Below, one piece after another: positions 43,456 to 53,859 of a stretch of 64,000 nt of DNA; within the stretch, counting starts at the first letter, position 1, and each line of letters begins with the position of its first letter. The stretch lies in contig JAQGLY010000020.1 in NCBI GenBank assembly GCA_028292625.1, forward strand, positions 1 to 64,000, written 5' to 3'. A program made the position numbers and the translations under genes. The DNA is from Herbaspirillum sp. Lineage in GTDB: Bacteria > Pseudomonadota > Gammaproteobacteria > Burkholderiales > Burkholderiaceae_D. The notes below the pieces were generated by a model that saw nothing but the letters and a program-made list of their open reading frames with translations, did no database searches and was not told the origin of the DNA.

Positions 43456-44807
43456 GCAGCCTGACGCCGGAGCGCGCGCGCGAAATCAATTTCGACGGGC
43501 TGGTCGGCCCGTCGCACAACTATGCCGGATTGTCGTCCGGCAATATCGCGTCCAAGCGCAATATGCAAGCGCTAGCCAATCCCAGGGCGGCCGCATTGCA
43601 GGGCCTGAAAAAAATGCACGCCTTGGCGCAACGCGGATTCGGGCAAGCGGTGTTGCCACCGCAGATCAGACCCGATATGCGCATGTTGCGCTGCCTGGGA
43701 TTCGGCGGCAGCGACGCCGACATGTTGCAGCAATGCGCCAAGGCATCGCCGCAATTGCTGGCGTCGTGCTGGTCCGCCGCATCGATGTGGTCGGCCAATG
43801 CCGCCACGGTCAGTCCCGCGGCCGATAGTGGCGACGGCCGGACGCATTTTACGGTGGCCAATCTAGGCAGCAATCTGCACCGCTGGGTGGAAAGCGCGCA
43901 AACCGCAAGGACATTGCGCATGATTTTTCACGATTCGCAATATTTCGGCGTGCACGATGCGTTGCCGTCGACCCTCGCGCTGGCCGATGAAGGCGCCGCC
44001 AATCACGGCCGGCTGGCATCCACGCATGGCGCGGCGGGCGTCGAACTGTTTGTCTACGGCCGTGTCGCTTTCGATGCGGATGCGCCGCGGCCGCGCATTT
44101 TTCCGGCGCGGCAGACCTTTGAAGCAAGCAGCGCGGTAGCGCGGCTGCACGGTTTGGCGCCGCAGCGCTGCGTGTTCGCCCAGCAAAATCCGGAGGTCAT
44201 CGACCTGGGCGTGTTTCATAACGACGTGATTGCGGTGGCCAACGGCAATGTGCTGTTTTATCACGAGCAGGCGTTTCTCAACGAAGCCGCTACGTTGCGC
44301 GCGCTACGCCAGGCGGCGGCGCCGCTGGGGGTCGATTTGCAGACTTTGCGCATCGATGCCGCCGATGTCGCTGTGACCGATGCGGTATCGAGCTATCTGT
44401 TCAACAGCCAACTGCTGACCAGACCCGACGGCGGCATGCTGTTGGTCACGCCGCAGGAGTGTCTGGACAATGCCGCCGTGGCGGACTGTTTGCAGCGGCT
44501 GATCGGCGGCGGCGGCCCGATCGACGAATTGCTCAGCTTCGACTTGCGCCAAAGCATGCGTAATGGCGGCGGCCCTGCCTGTCTGCGCTTGCGCGTGGTG
44601 CTGACGGAGGCGGCGGAGTCGGCCATGCATCCAGGGACTATGATGACGGACGCTTTGTATTCGACATTGACCGACTGGGTCGAGCGTCATTACCGCGATT
44701 GCCTGACGGCGGCCGATCTGGTCGATCCCGGGTTGGTGCGGGAAGTGCGCGCGGCGCTGGAAGAATTGGCGGGCATATTGAATTTGCCCGGCCTGTATAC
44801 CTTTTAA
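43452..44807 (+). CDS. astB: N-succinylarginine dihydrolase
   Basis: Second AST step: N2-succinylarginine + 2 H2O to N2-succinylornithine + 2 NH3 + CO2. 451 residues, normal length. Family motifs: EINFDGLVGPSHNYAGLSSG at the start, FTVANLGSNLHRWVESAQT, LALADEGAANHGRL, HNDVIAVANGNVLFYHEQAF with a catalytic His, and the nucleophile Cys in MRNGGGPACLRLRVVLTE. ATGA overlap with astA shows translational coupling. No astD/astE/astC follows; next is the copper regulator gene. Succinylornithine would need enzymes encoded elsewhere. Confidence 0.94.
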   Translation: MSSLTPERAREINFDGLVGPSHNYAGLSSGNIASKRNMQALANPRAAALQGLKKMHALAQRGFGQAVLPPQIRPDMRMLRCLGFGGSDADMLQQCAKASPQLLASCWSAASMWSANAATVSPAADSGDGRTHFTVANLGSNLHRWVESAQTARTLRMIFHDSQYFGVHDALPSTLALADEGAANHGRLASTHGAAGVELFVYGRVAFDADAPRPRIFPARQTFEASSAVARLHGLAPQRCVFAQQNPEVIDLGVFHNDVIAVANGNVLFYHEQAFLNEAATLRALRQAAAPLGVDLQTLRIDAADVAVTDAVSSYLFNSQLLTRPDGGMLLVTPQECLDNAAVADCLQRLIGGGGPIDELLSFDLRQSMRNGGGPACLRLRVVLTEAAESAMHPGTMMTDALYSTLTDWVERHYRDCLTAADLVDPGLVREVRAALEELAGILNLPGLYTF

Positions 44808-44840
44808 CCATAGTATTTCTGAAAAGTAATGGAGATCGCC

Positions 44841-45230
44841 ATGCATATCGGCGAAGCGGCACAGGCGTCCGGCGTTAGCGCAAAAATGATTCGTTATTAC
44901 GAAAACATCGCCTTGATTTCACCGGCCGGCCGCAGCGATGCCGGTTATCGCCAATACGGCCGCAAAGACGTGCAAACGCTGCGTTTCATCAAGCGCTCGC
45001 GCGATCTCGGCTTTTCGATCGAACGGATTCGAACCTTGCTGGCGCTGTGGGACGATCCGACGCGTAAAAGCGCGGACGTCAAGAAACTGGCGCGGCAATA
45101 TATAAACGAACTGGACCACGATATTCAAAAGCTGGCCTCGATTCGCGATCAATTGCAGCATTTGGCCGCATGCTGCCAGGGCAATCAACGCCCGGATTGT
45201 CCGATATTGGAGGAGCTGGCCGCCGAATGA
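44841..45230 (+). CDS. cueR: MerR-family copper-responsive regulator CueR
   Basis: Cu(I)-sensing activator of copper efflux genes. Start at ATG 44841, set by GGAGATCGCC six bases upstream. 129 residues. The N-terminal MerR winged helix (MHIGEAAQASGVSAKMIRYY, DAGYRQYGRKDVQTLRFIKR, LGFSIERIRTLLALWDDP) is followed by the dimerisation helix and the metal loop with the CueR signature of two Cys seven residues apart (CCQGNQRPDCPILEEL). The first Cys of the pair is doubled. It lies upstream of copZ and copA, with its operator in the gap before copZ. Confidence 0.9.
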   Translation: MHIGEAAQASGVSAKMIRYYENIALISPAGRSDAGYRQYGRKDVQTLRFIKRSRDLGFSIERIRTLLALWDDPTRKSADVKKLARQYINELDHDIQKLASIRDQLQHLAACCQGNQRPDCPILEELAAE

Positions 45231-45291
45231 CGTCCCGCGGCCTCGGCGGCCCGGCGTCGCCGCGTAAATTTCCCTTATTCGAATAAGATGC

Positions 45292-45322
45292 TTGACATTG
45301 CCATCATGGGAAGCTTGATAGT
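45292..45322 (+). promoter_or_regulatory. MerR/CueR-type promoter-operator of copZ-copA
   Basis: TTGACA (45292-45297) is followed 19 bases later by GATAGT (45317-45322), the over-long spacer of MerR-family promoters. Within the spacer is an imperfect palindrome TTGCCATCATGGGAA (45298-45312) similar to CueR sites. It fits CueR twisting the DNA to activate copZ. Confidence 0.65.
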
Positions 45323-45353
45323 ACGGTCTTTCCCTGAAAACAAAGGACACATC

Positions 45354-45554
45354 ATGCAATTCCTCATCGGCGACATGACCTGCGGCCACTGCGCCGGCGC
45401 AATCAGCAAGGCGATCGTCGCCATCGACACCGGCGCGGATGTCCGTATCGACCTGGCGACCAAGGTCGCCAACATCGTCACCGCTGCCGATGCGCAGCAA
45501 GTGGCGGCGGCCATCACCGACGCCGGCTATACGCCCGTGTTGCAACGCGCCTGA
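45354..45554 (+). CDS. copZ: Copper chaperone CopZ (HMA domain)
   Basis: A 66-residue cytosolic Cu(I) carrier that delivers copper to CopA or CueR. Start at ATG 45354 (MQFLIGDMTC) with AAAGGAC upstream. It is a single heavy-metal-associated domain with the Cu-binding motif GDMTCGHCAGAI near residue 10 and a compact beta-alpha-beta-beta-alpha-beta fold. Family-like end: ITDAGYTPVL. It lies between the CueR-type promoter and copA, 60 bp before it, and is probably co-transcribed with it. Confidence 0.92.
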   Translation: MQFLIGDMTCGHCAGAISKAIVAIDTGADVRIDLATKVANIVTAADAQQVAAAITDAGYTPVLQRA

Positions 45555-45614
45555 ACTGAAATACGCGGGCACTCCGGCGTCGATGCGTCGGAGACCTGCG
45601 CTATGGAGAAGTCT

Positions 45615-47804
45615 ATGGAAAGCGCATCCAATATCCGCGCAATCGATTTGCAAATCGCAGGCATGACCTGCGCGTCCTGTTCGTCTCGCGTCGAAAAAGC
45701 GCTCTACAAGGTAGTGGGCGTGAGCGCGGCATCGGTCAATCTGGCGACCGAACGGGCCGCGGTCAGTGCCGACGCCGCCGTCAATGTTCAGCAATTGATC
45801 GCCGCAATCGAAAAAGCCGGTTATGAAGCCGCGGCGGTCGTCGAAAGCCGCGCGGCGCCCGAGGCGCCGGCGTCGAATGCGCTGCTGCCGGTAATCGGTT
45901 CTGCACTGCTGGCCGCGCCGCTGGTGCTGCCGATGATGCTGGCGTGGGTCGGCGTCGATGCGATGATGCCAGGCTGGCTGCAATGGCTGTTGGCGACGCC
46001 GATACAGTTCATTTTCGGCGCGCGTTTTTATCGCGCCGCATACAAGGCGGTGCGCGCCGGCGCCGGCAATATGGACCTGCTGGTCGCCATCGGCACTTCA
46101 GCGGCCTACGGGCTGAGCGTGTATCAATTGCTGGCCCATGCGGGCGGGGGGCATTTGTATTTCGAAGCATCCGCGGTGGTGATTACGCTGATCCTGCTCG
46201 GCAAATGGCTGGAAGGCCGGGCCAAGCGGCAAACCACGGCGGCAATCCGCGCATTGAATGCGCTGCGGCCGGACATCGCGCGCGTGCTGATCGACGGCAG
46301 CGAACGCGAAGTGCCGCTGGCGCACGTGAAGCCGGGCGACCGGGTGCTGGTGCGGCCGGGCGAACGGATTCCGGTGGACGGCCGCATCGTCGAGGGCGAC
46401 ACGCATGTCGACGAATCGCTGATCACTGGCGAAAGTCTGCCGGTCGCCAAAATGCCCGGCGATCGCGTCACCGGCGGATCGGTGAATGCCGAGGGCCATC
46501 TGTCGATCGACACCCTGGCCATCGGCGCCGAAACCACGCTGGCGCGTATCGTGCGCATGGTCGAGTCGGCGCAGGCCGGCAAGGCCCCGATACAGCGCAC
46601 GGTCGATCGCGTCAGCGCCGTGTTCGTGCCACTCATCCTTTGCATCGCACTGGCGACCGCGCTGGGCTGGGGCCTGTATAACGGCGTCTGGGAGCAGGCC
46701 GTGCTGAATGCGGTCGCGGTGCTGGTCATCGCTTGCCCATGCGCGCTGGGACTGGCGACGCCGGCGGCGATGATGGTCGGCACCGGCACGGCGGCGCGGC
46801 GCGGGATTTTGATCAAGGATGCCGAGGCGCTGGAATATGCGCACCGCATCGATACCGTCGCTTTCGATAAAACCGGCACGTTGACCGTGGGCAAACCGGT
46901 ATTGCGGGGCATGGCGCAGCAGGACGGCGAATCGAGCGCGGCGCTGTTGCGCATTGCCGCCTCTTTGCAGCAGGCCAGCGAACATCCGTTGGCCAAGGCC
47001 ATGGTGGACCAGGCGCGGGAACGGCAACTGGCCTTGGAGCAGCCGACGCAGGTCAAGGCCGTCGCCGGCCGCGGCGTGCAGGGCAGGGTGGGCGATGCGG
47101 CGTTCGCCATCGCCAGCGCCCGCTGGATCGGTGAACTCGGCGCAGCGCCGTCTGCCGCACTGACGCAACAAGCCGAGCAATGGCAGACGCAGGGATGGAC
47201 TGTATCGTGGCTGCTGCGATTGGATCCGAAACCCGAGGTGCTGGCGGCAATGGCCTTCGGCGATGCGTTGAAAGCGACGGCGCAGCCGGCAGTGCAGCGT
47301 CTGCATGCGCTGGGCGTGCGCACCATCCTGCTGACCGGCGACAGCAGCGCGGCGGCCAATGCGGTGGCAAGCGCGCTGGGTATCGATGCGGTGCATGCCG
47401 AGGTGCTGCCCGAAGCGAAAGCCGGCATCGTCGCCGCACTCAAACGCGAAGGGCGCATCGTCGCCATGGTCGGCGACGGCATCAACGATGCACCGGCGCT
47501 GGCGGCGGCCGATATCGGCATCGCCATGTCCACCGGCGCCGATATCGCGATGCAGGCGGCCGGCATCACGCTGATGCGCGGTGACCCGCTGCTGATCGCG
47601 GATGCGCTCGACATTTCGCGGCGCACTTACGCCAAAATCCGCCAAAATCTGTTTTGGGCGTTTATTTACAATCTGATCGGTATTCCGCTGGCCGCATTCG
47701 GATGGCTTCATCCGATGATTGCCGGGGCGGCGATGGCGCTGAGCAGTGTCAGTGTGCTTGGCAATGCGCTGTTGTTGCGGCGCTGGAAAGCAGCGGCGCA
47801 ATGA
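45615..47804 (+). CDS. copA: Copper-exporting P1B-type ATPase CopA
   Basis: Pumps Cu(I) out of the cytoplasm with ATP. Start at ATG 45615, with GGAG six bases upstream (ATG 45603 also possible); about 729 residues. One N-terminal HMA domain ([20 protein letters not shown]) precedes the membrane helices. The CPC metal-transport motif is in [20 protein letters not shown]. The phosphorylation site is in [17 protein letters not shown], the conserved HP in [11 protein letters not shown], and the hinge in [20 protein letters not shown]. All catalytic motifs are intact. Expression is presumably controlled by CueR through the operator ahead of copZ. Confidence 0.95.
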   Translation: MESASNIRAIDLQIAGMTCASCSSRVEKALYKVVGVSAASVNLATERAAVSADAAVNVQQLIAAIEKAGYEAAAVVESRAAPEAPASNALLPVIGSALLAAPLVLPMMLAWVGVDAMMPGWLQWLLATPIQFIFGARFYRAAYKAVRAGAGNMDLLVAIGTSAAYGLSVYQLLAHAGGGHLYFEASAVVITLILLGKWLEGRAKRQTTAAIRALNALRPDIARVLIDGSEREVPLAHVKPGDRVLVRPGERIPVDGRIVEGDTHVDESLITGESLPVAKMPGDRVTGGSVNAEGHLSIDTLAIGAETTLARIVRMVESAQAGKAPIQRTVDRVSAVFVPLILCIALATALGWGLYNGVWEQAVLNAVAVLVIACPCALGLATPAAMMVGTGTAARRGILIKDAEALEYAHRIDTVAFDKTGTLTVGKPVLRGMAQQDGESSAALLRIAASLQQASEHPLAKAMVDQARERQLALEQPTQVKAVAGRGVQGRVGDAAFAIASARWIGELGAAPSAALTQQAEQWQTQGWTVSWLLRLDPKPEVLAAMAFGDALKATAQPAVQRLHALGVRTILLTGDSSAAANAVASALGIDAVHAEVLPEAKAGIVAALKREGRIVAMVGDGINDAPALAAADIGIAMSTGADIAMQAAGITLMRGDPLLIADALDISRRTYAKIRQNLFWAFIYNLIGIPLAAFGWLHPMIAGAAMALSSVSVLGNALLLRRWKAAAQ

Positions 47805-47998
47805 ATTGTAAAAGTGGTGACAATTTCAAAAAAGCGGTAAATATTGGTTAGCCCTATAGGAAAATCCCGCTGACATTACTGTAGTCCCTGTCCGACGTGG
47901 AAACCTGTAGATGACCTACGGACTTTGCGCCTGGGCGGGTTTATGATTTTTTTTTAACCGCTGCATGGTGCGGCGGCAAGACACATTCAGGAGAATTT

Positions 47999-48274
47999 AT
48001 GAAGAAGATACCGACCATGGCCGCTTTGATCACGGCTGCCGTATTCAGCGCGAGCGCCTTTGCCGAATCCGCCCCGGCGCCGGCCCTCGATCGTACCCTG
48101 CTGCTGGCCGACACGACCGGCACTACCGGCAGCGCGAGCGATCCATCGACCGTTCCCCAAAAGAGCACCCATAAAAAGCCGCGCAAGGCCAAGAAAATGA
48201 AAAACAATTCCGGCGAGACTGCGCCTGGCACGAATCCCAATGGCGTTAAGGGCGGTGCGATGAGCGGTGGCTGA
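47999..48274 (+). CDS. Small secreted hypothetical protein, basic C-terminus
   Basis: A 91-residue precursor with AGGAGA six bases before ATG 47999. Signal peptide KKIPTMAALITAAVFSASAFA; the mature peptide of about 68 residues is polar and probably disordered, with Thr/Ser/Pro stretches and a basic run (KSTHKKPRKAKKMKNN), then a Gly-rich end. No Cys, so a small periplasmic or extracellular peptide; no relative recognised. It follows copA by 194 bp in which no gene is seen. A metal or envelope stress link is only positional. Confidence 0.65.
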   Translation: MKKIPTMAALITAAVFSASAFAESAPAPALDRTLLLADTTGTTGSASDPSTVPQKSTHKKPRKAKKMKNNSGETAPGTNPNGVKGGAMSGG

Positions 48275-48283
48275 CCGGCCGGC

Positions 48284-48324
48284 AAGAAATAAACCTGCCG
48301 CTTGTCTCAGCGTGAGCGGCAGGT
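48284..48324 (-). terminator. Terminator between a small secreted gene and the aldo/keto reductase
   Basis: ACCTGCCGCT (48293-48302) pairs with AGCGGCAGGT (48315-48324) around a 12-base loop. On the minus strand it is followed by TTATTTCTT, so it fits the leftward reductase ending at 48346 best; on + the tail is weaker. Confidence 0.65.
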
Positions 48325-48345
48325 CCGTCTCCGGCGCGGCGGCCG

Positions 48346-49215
48346 CTAACGCATTTCCAGCGGCATGCCGCGGCTGGGCGGCGGAAACGCCCGATCGAGT
48401 TCCGCCACATCCTGCGGCGTCAGAACAATATCCAGCGCGGCGCGATTTTCCCGGACATGCACCGGATCGACCGCCTTCGGAATCGCCACCACATATTCCT
48501 GCGACAACACCCAAGCCAGCGCAATCTGCGCCGCACTGACGGCGTGGCGCGCGGCGATCGTTTTCAAAGTCGGATTGTTCAGCAATCGCCGCCGGTCGTC
48601 CGCTGACGAAGATTCCAGCGGCGAGTAGGCCATCACCGGCATCGAATGTTGCCGAGACCATGGGAGCAGATCCCATTCGATTCCGCGCCGCAACAGATTG
48701 AACAACACCTGATTAACCGCGATCCGTTCGCCGCCGGGCTGCTTGTATGCCCTTTGCATGCCGCTCAGGTCGAAATTGCTGACGCCGTATTCGCGGATTT
48801 TTCCCTGGATTTTCAGTGCGTCGAATGCTTCGAGCGTTTCCGCCAGCGGCACCGCGCCCGGCCAGTGCAGCAAATAAAGATCGATGCAGTCGACCCCGAG
48901 CCGCCGCAGGCTGCGTTCGCAAGCTGCTTGCGCGCCGCGCCGGTCGGCATTGTGCGGATAGACCTTGCTGACCAAAAACACCTCGTCGCGACGGCCCGCG
49001 ATGGCCGCGCCGACCACTTTTTCCGCACCGCCTTCGGCGTACATTTCGGCGGTATCGATCAAGCGCATTCCCAGGTCCATGCCCAGCCGCAGCGCATCGG
49101 CCTCGCGTTTGGCCGCGCTCGGATCTTCGCCCATATACCAAGTGCCCTGACCCAATACCGGAATCGGTGTTCCCGAAGGCAACGCCACGGTTCTGATTGT
49201 ATTGGCTGCAGGCAT
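48346..49215 (-). CDS. Aldo/keto reductase
   Basis: A 289-residue NADPH-dependent oxidoreductase of the AKR superfamily. Start at ATG 49215 (MPAANTIRTVALPSG), with GGAG six bases upstream. Signature elements: LGQGTWYMGED, GMDLGMRLIDTAEMYAEGGA with the catalytic Asp and Tyr, VSKVYPHNADR with the Lys, YLLHWPGAVPL with the His, IREYGVSNF, and the NADPH-binding loop VVAIPKAVDPVHVRENRAAL. Substrate not predictable; close relatives act on aldehydes and methylglyoxal. It lies at the 3' end of the RND operon on the same strand but with its own ribosome binding site, so may be separate. Confidence 0.9.
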   Translation of the reverse strand: MPAANTIRTVALPSGTPIPVLGQGTWYMGEDPSAAKREADALRLGMDLGMRLIDTAEMYAEGGAEKVVGAAIAGRRDEVFLVSKVYPHNADRRGAQAACERSLRRLGVDCIDLYLLHWPGAVPLAETLEAFDALKIQGKIREYGVSNFDLSGMQRAYKQPGGERIAVNQVLFNLLRRGIEWDLLPWSRQHSMPVMAYSPLESSSADDRRRLLNNPTLKTIAARHAVSAAQIALAWVLSQEYVVAIPKAVDPVHVRENRAALDIVLTPQDVAELDRAFPPPSRGMPLEMR

Positions 49216-49258
49216 CGGATCTCCGTTCGAGTGGGTTTCAGTATTTATATGCGGCCCC

Positions 49259-50755
49259 TCACCATTGGCCACCGATGGCGGCGATCAGTGCAATGCTGCT
49301 GACGTATTGCCGATTCTTGATATTCCACAAACTGCTTTCGGCGCTCAGGCGCGTGTTCTGCGCCGTCAGCACTTCGATGTATCCGACAATGCCGGCCCGA
49401 TATTGGTTCAGTGTGATGGTTTCCGAACGCCGCGCCGCGGCCAGCGCGGCGCTCTCCAAGTCGGCCTGTTGAGCCAGCAGCGCCTGTGACGCCAGATTGT
49501 CTTCCACCGCCTGGAAAGCGGACAGTACGGTCATACGGTAAGCGGCGACATTGGCATCGTAGGCGGCGATGGCTTGATCGGTCTGCGCTCTGCGCAAGCC
49601 GCCGTCGAACAGCGTAAGCGCCAGCTGCGGTCCCAGCGACCAGAACCGGTTCGGCAGGCTGATCCAATCGGCGAAGCTGTTGCTGTTATAACCGCCGGAA
49701 GCCGACAAGGTCAGCGTCGGAAAGAAAGCCGCCTTGGCGACGCCGATGTTGGCATTGGCCGCAGCCACATTTCGTTCCGCGGCGGCAATGTCGGGGCGCC
49801 GCTCCAGCAATGTCGACGGCAGGCCGGGCGGAATCTGCGGCAACTGCGGTTCCAGATCGCTGGCGGCCAGCGAAAAACGCGATGGGGCTTGTCCCAGCGC
49901 GGCGGCAATCGCATGCTCCAGCAGCGCCCGGGTCAATTGCTTGTCCACGGTCTGCACCTGTGCGGTTTTCAACTGGCTTTCCGCCAGCGCCACATTGGCG
50001 TCGGAAACGGTGCCGGCGGCAAATTGATTTTGCGTCAGCGTCAGCGTTTCCTGCAGCGTCTTTTCGCTGTCGCGCAATTGACGCAGTTGCTGATCGGCTA
50101 CCACCAGTTCCAGATAGGCGGTCGCCAATTGCGCCTGGCTGCTGAGCCGAATCGCCGCCAGCTGCGCGGCGCTTGCGGAGGCGCCGGCTTCACCGGCTTC
50201 CACCGAGCGCCGCACACGGCCCCAGACATCCGCTTCCCAACTGGCGCTCACCCCCGTATCGTAAATCGTGGAGACGCGCCCGGAATTGACATTCCCGGTA
50301 TTGCCGGATGTGCTGGAACTGGACGAGCCGGACGCCCCGCGGCTGGCCGACGCGCTCACGCCGACCGTTGGAAACAATCCAGAGCGGGCCTGGCGCATTA
50401 GCGCCTCGGCCTGCCGGTATTGCGCTTCTGCCTGGGCGATGGTCGGACTTTGCCGGTTCAGTGTATCCATCAATTGATCGAGCCGCGGATCTTTGCATAC
50501 GGTCCACCACGGACCGCGCGGGCTTTCGTCCATCGGCTGCGCGGTTTTCCAGAGCGCGCTTTCCTTGTATGCGTCGGGAATATCCATTGTCGGCTTGACG
50601 TAATCCGGACCGACGGCGCAACCGGCCAGGGTCAGGCCCAGCAGCGCACAGCTCAGCGGCCGCCGCAGCTTGCCAAAGTCGAGATCGATTGCACGTCGCG
50701 CCGCGGATTCGGTCGCTAATCTCTTTATATTTTTCATGGTGGTCGGGTTCTTCAT
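49259..50755 (-). CDS. Outer-membrane efflux channel (NodT/OprM family)
   Basis: Lipoprotein channel that completes the RND tripartite pump. 498 residues from ATG 50755, whose A is also the last base of the preceding pump gene's stop. Lipobox LLGLTLAGCAVGPDYVKP near residue 45, then two OEP repeats (residues about 95-280 and 305-490), each with long periplasmic helices (QSPTIAQAEAQYRQAEALMR, LRQLRDSEKTLQETLTLTQN, LEPQLPQIPPGLPSTLLERR, and LLAQQADLESAALAAARRSE). The family motif RRPDI is present. The unusual Ser-rich insert GASGSSSSSTSGNTGNVNSG lies in the first repeat's extracellular strand region. Confidence 0.93.
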   Translation of the reverse strand: MKNPTTMKNIKRLATESAARRAIDLDFGKLRRPLSCALLGLTLAGCAVGPDYVKPTMDIPDAYKESALWKTAQPMDESPRGPWWTVCKDPRLDQLMDTLNRQSPTIAQAEAQYRQAEALMRQARSGLFPTVGVSASASRGASGSSSSSTSGNTGNVNSGRVSTIYDTGVSASWEADVWGRVRRSVEAGEAGASASAAQLAAIRLSSQAQLATAYLELVVADQQLRQLRDSEKTLQETLTLTQNQFAAGTVSDANVALAESQLKTAQVQTVDKQLTRALLEHAIAAALGQAPSRFSLAASDLEPQLPQIPPGLPSTLLERRPDIAAAERNVAAANANIGVAKAAFFPTLTLSASGGYNSNSFADWISLPNRFWSLGPQLALTLFDGGLRRAQTDQAIAAYDANVAAYRMTVLSAFQAVEDNLASQALLAQQADLESAALAAARRSETITLNQYRAGIVGYIEVLTAQNTRLSAESSLWNIKNRQYVSSIALIAAIGGQW

Positions 50756-53700
50756 TATGATTCCTTGCTTTCGCCTATCGTTTGCGGATGCGCCGTGCCG
50801 CGCCAGGTCTTGCTCCATAAGCGGAACCGGTCCAGATACAGATAGACGATAGGGGTGGTGTACAACGTCAGCAACTGGCTCAGCAGCAAGCCACCGACGA
50901 TGGAAATGCCCAGCGGCGTACGCATTTCGGCGCCGTCGCCGTGTCCCAGCGCCAGCGGCAATGCGCCGAACAGCGCCGCCGCGGTGGTCATCATGATCGG
51001 CCGGAAGCGCAGCAGGCAAGCCTGCATGATCGCCTGCTCCGGTTTCAGATTGTGCTCCCGCTCGGCGGTCAGCGCGAAGTCGATCATCATAATCGCATTT
51101 TTCTTGACGATGCCGATCAGCAACAGCACCCCGATCAGCGCAATGATATTGAATTCGCTGCCGACCGCCATTAGCGCCAGCAACGCGCCGACCCCGGCCG
51201 ACGGCAGCGTGGACAGGATGGTGATCGGATGCACCGCGCTTTCATACAGCATGCCCAGCACGATGTACACGGCTATCAGCGCCGCGACGATCAGCCATAT
51301 CTGATCGCCGAGGGAGTCCTGAAACGCTTTGGCGCTGCCCTGAAAACTGCCATGGATGGACGTGGGCAGGCCGATGCCGACCGTCGCTGCGTCGATCGCG
51401 GCGGTAGCGTTCGACAGCGAGACGTTGGGCGGCAGATTGAACGAAATGGTGGTCGCGGCGAACTGGCCCTGATGGTTGACCGACAGTGACGTATTGGTGG
51501 CCTCCCAGTGCGCGACGGCCGACAGCGGTGTGCTCTGGCCGCCCGGGGTCTGCAGATAGATATTACGCAAGGCTTCGGCGCTTTGCCAATATTCTGGCGC
51601 CACCTCCATCACCACGTGATACTGGTTCAGCGGGTTGTAAATGGTCGATACCTGGCGCTGGCCGAACGCGTCGTTGAGCACCGAATCAACCTGCGACTGC
51701 GTCAGGCCGAGCCGCCCCATCGCATCGCGGTCGAACACCAGTGAAGTTTGCAAGCCTTTGATTTCCTGATCGGTGTTCACGTCGGCCAGCATCGGCAGCT
51801 TGCTCAACGCCACTTGCACTTTCGGCGCCCACGCGCGCAACTCATTCAGATCGTCGCCTTGCAGCGTGTATTGGTACTGCGCATTGCCGGCGCGGCCGCC
51901 GACGCGGATATCCTGCACCGATTGCAAAAACAGCGTGGCGCCGGGTTCGTTGGCCAGTTGCTTGCGCAGGCGGGCGATCACCTGATCGGCGCTTTCCTTG
52001 CGCACCGCCAAAGGTTTCAGGCTGACGAACATGCTGGCGCTATTGCGGTTGCCGCCACCGGTAAACCCGATCGAGACGTCCACCGCCGGGTCATTGCCGA
52101 CGACGCTGATGAAATGCTGCAGCTTTTGCTGCATGGCCTGGAACGAAATGCTCTGGTCGGCGCGGATCTGGCCGGTCAGACGGCCGGTATCCTGCTGCGG
52201 GAAAAAGCCTTTCGGCACCGCGATATACAAATAGACGTTGAGCGCGATGGTGGCCAACAGAATCAGCATCATCAGCGGACCGTGACGCAAGGCCCAGCCG
52301 AGCGAACGGCGATAGCCGCTCAGCGTCGCGTCGAAGATCCGTTCGATCGCCATGAACAGGCGGCCGGGCGGGCGCGGATCGTGCGGTTTGAGCCAGCGTG
52401 CGCACAGCATCGGCGTGGTCGTCAGCGACACCAGCAGCGACACCAGAATCGCCACCGACAAGGTCACCGCGAACTCGCGGAACAGACGCCCGAGGATGCC
52501 GCCCATCAACAGAATAGGGATGAATACCGCGATCAGCGAAATACTCATCGACAGCACGGTAAAGCCGACTTCCCGCGTGCCCTTCAACGCGGCTTCCATC
52601 GGCGTCATGCCGTTCTCGATATGGCGCGAAATGTTTTCCAGCACCACGATGGTGTCGTCGACCACGAAACCGGTGGCGATGGTCAGCGCCATCAGGCTCA
52701 GATTATTCAACGAAAAACCGCACAGATACATCACCGCAAAGGTGCCGATCAGGGACACCGGCACGGTGATGGCGGGGATGGCGGTGGCGCGGCCGTTGCG
52801 CAGGAATACGAACACCACCAAAATCACCAGACCGACGGAGATCATCAACGTATGCTCGACCTCGCTGAGCGACGCGCGGATGGTCGGCGTGCGGTCGATC
52901 GCGATGGTCATGTCGATGGCCGCCGGAATCGAGGCCTTCAACTGCGGCAGCAAGGCCTTGACGCGGTCCACGGTGTCGATGATGTTGGCGCCGGGCTGGC
53001 GCGACAGAATGATCATCACCGCCGGTTTCTGGCCCAGCAGTCCGGCATTGCGCACGTCGATCACCGAATCCTTGACCTGCGCCACATCGGAAATCCTGAC
53101 CGCCGAGCCGTTCTGGTAACTGACGATCAGCGGCAGATAATCGCTGGCCAGCTTGGCCTGGTCGTTGGCCTCCACCTGCCATTGGTGTTCGCCGTCGGCC
53201 ACGAAACCCTTGGGCCGGTTGGCGTTGGTGTTGGTGATCGCGGTACGCACGGTTTCGAGTCCGATGCCGTAATGATTCAGTTGCATCGGATTGAGTTCGA
53301 CCCGCACCGCCGGCTGCGAACCGCCGCCGATGGTGACGTCGCCGATGCCTTCGACTTGCGCCAGTTTCTGGCCGAGTATGGTATCGGCCGCATCGTACAT
53401 CTGGCCGCGCGTCAGGGTATCCGAAGTGAGCGCCAGGATCATGATCGGCGCATCGGCCGGATTGACCTTGCGATAGGTCGGATTGGAAGGCATGCCCGAC
53501 GGCAGCAGCGCATGGGCGGCGTTGATCGCGGCCTGCACATCGCGTGCGGCGCCGTTGATGTCGCGGCTCAGATCGAACTGCAGCGTTATGCGGCTCGATC
53601 CCAGGGAGCTCGACGACGTGATTTCGCTGATGCCGGCAATCCGGCCCAGCGCCCGTTCCAGCGGCGTGGCGACAGTGGCGGCCATGGTCTCTGGGCTGGC

Positions 53701-53859
53701 CCCCGGCAGCCGGGCGCTGACCGAAATGGTGGGGAAATCGACCTGCGGCAGCGGCGATACCGGCAGCAGTTTGAACGCCAGAATGCCGGCCAGCAGGATC
53801 GCCAGCGTCAACAGGGTGGTGGCGATCGGCCGTCGGATGAAGACGGCGTATGGAATCAT
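50755..53859 (-). CDS. mdtC: RND transporter subunit, MdtC-like
   Basis: A 1034-residue inner-membrane proton-driven pump, with twelve transmembrane helices and two large periplasmic loops. Start [20 protein letters not shown] and the TM4 residues [20 protein letters not shown] show the HAE1/MdtBC type. The proton relay acidic residues (VVDD) and the TM10-TM12 region ([20 protein letters not shown]) are intact. In the MdtBC pump two different RND subunits form a heterotrimer; the next gene is the partner. Last gene before the outer-membrane channel, overlapping it by one base. Substrates in relatives are bile salts, novobiocin and beta-lactams. Confidence 0.94.
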   Translation of the reverse strand: MIPYAVFIRRPIATTLLTLAILLAGILAFKLLPVSPLPQVDFPTISVSARLPGASPETMAATVATPLERALGRIAGISEITSSSSLGSSRITLQFDLSRDINGAARDVQAAINAAHALLPSGMPSNPTYRKVNPADAPIMILALTSDTLTRGQMYDAADTILGQKLAQVEGIGDVTIGGGSQPAVRVELNPMQLNHYGIGLETVRTAITNTNANRPKGFVADGEHQWQVEANDQAKLASDYLPLIVSYQNGSAVRISDVAQVKDSVIDVRNAGLLGQKPAVMIILSRQPGANIIDTVDRVKALLPQLKASIPAAIDMTIAIDRTPTIRASLSEVEHTLMISVGLVILVVFVFLRNGRATAIPAITVPVSLIGTFAVMYLCGFSLNNLSLMALTIATGFVVDDTIVVLENISRHIENGMTPMEAALKGTREVGFTVLSMSISLIAVFIPILLMGGILGRLFREFAVTLSVAILVSLLVSLTTTPMLCARWLKPHDPRPPGRLFMAIERIFDATLSGYRRSLGWALRHGPLMMLILLATIALNVYLYIAVPKGFFPQQDTGRLTGQIRADQSISFQAMQQKLQHFISVVGNDPAVDVSIGFTGGGNRNSASMFVSLKPLAVRKESADQVIARLRKQLANEPGATLFLQSVQDIRVGGRAGNAQYQYTLQGDDLNELRAWAPKVQVALSKLPMLADVNTDQEIKGLQTSLVFDRDAMGRLGLTQSQVDSVLNDAFGQRQVSTIYNPLNQYHVVMEVAPEYWQSAEALRNIYLQTPGGQSTPLSAVAHWEATNTSLSVNHQGQFAATTISFNLPPNVSLSNATAAIDAATVGIGLPTSIHGSFQGSAKAFQDSLGDQIWLIVAALIAVYIVLGMLYESAVHPITILSTLPSAGVGALLALMAVGSEFNIIALIGVLLLIGIVKKNAIMMIDFALTAEREHNLKPEQAIMQACLLRFRPIMMTTAAALFGALPLALGHGDGAEMRTPLGISIVGGLLLSQLLTLYTTPIVYLYLDRFRLWSKTWRGTAHPQTIGESKES

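Noticed and set aside
46098-47801. Two long minus-strand frames opposite copA
   Set aside because: copA carries all P1B ATPase motifs; the antisense frames arise from GC-rich codon bias.
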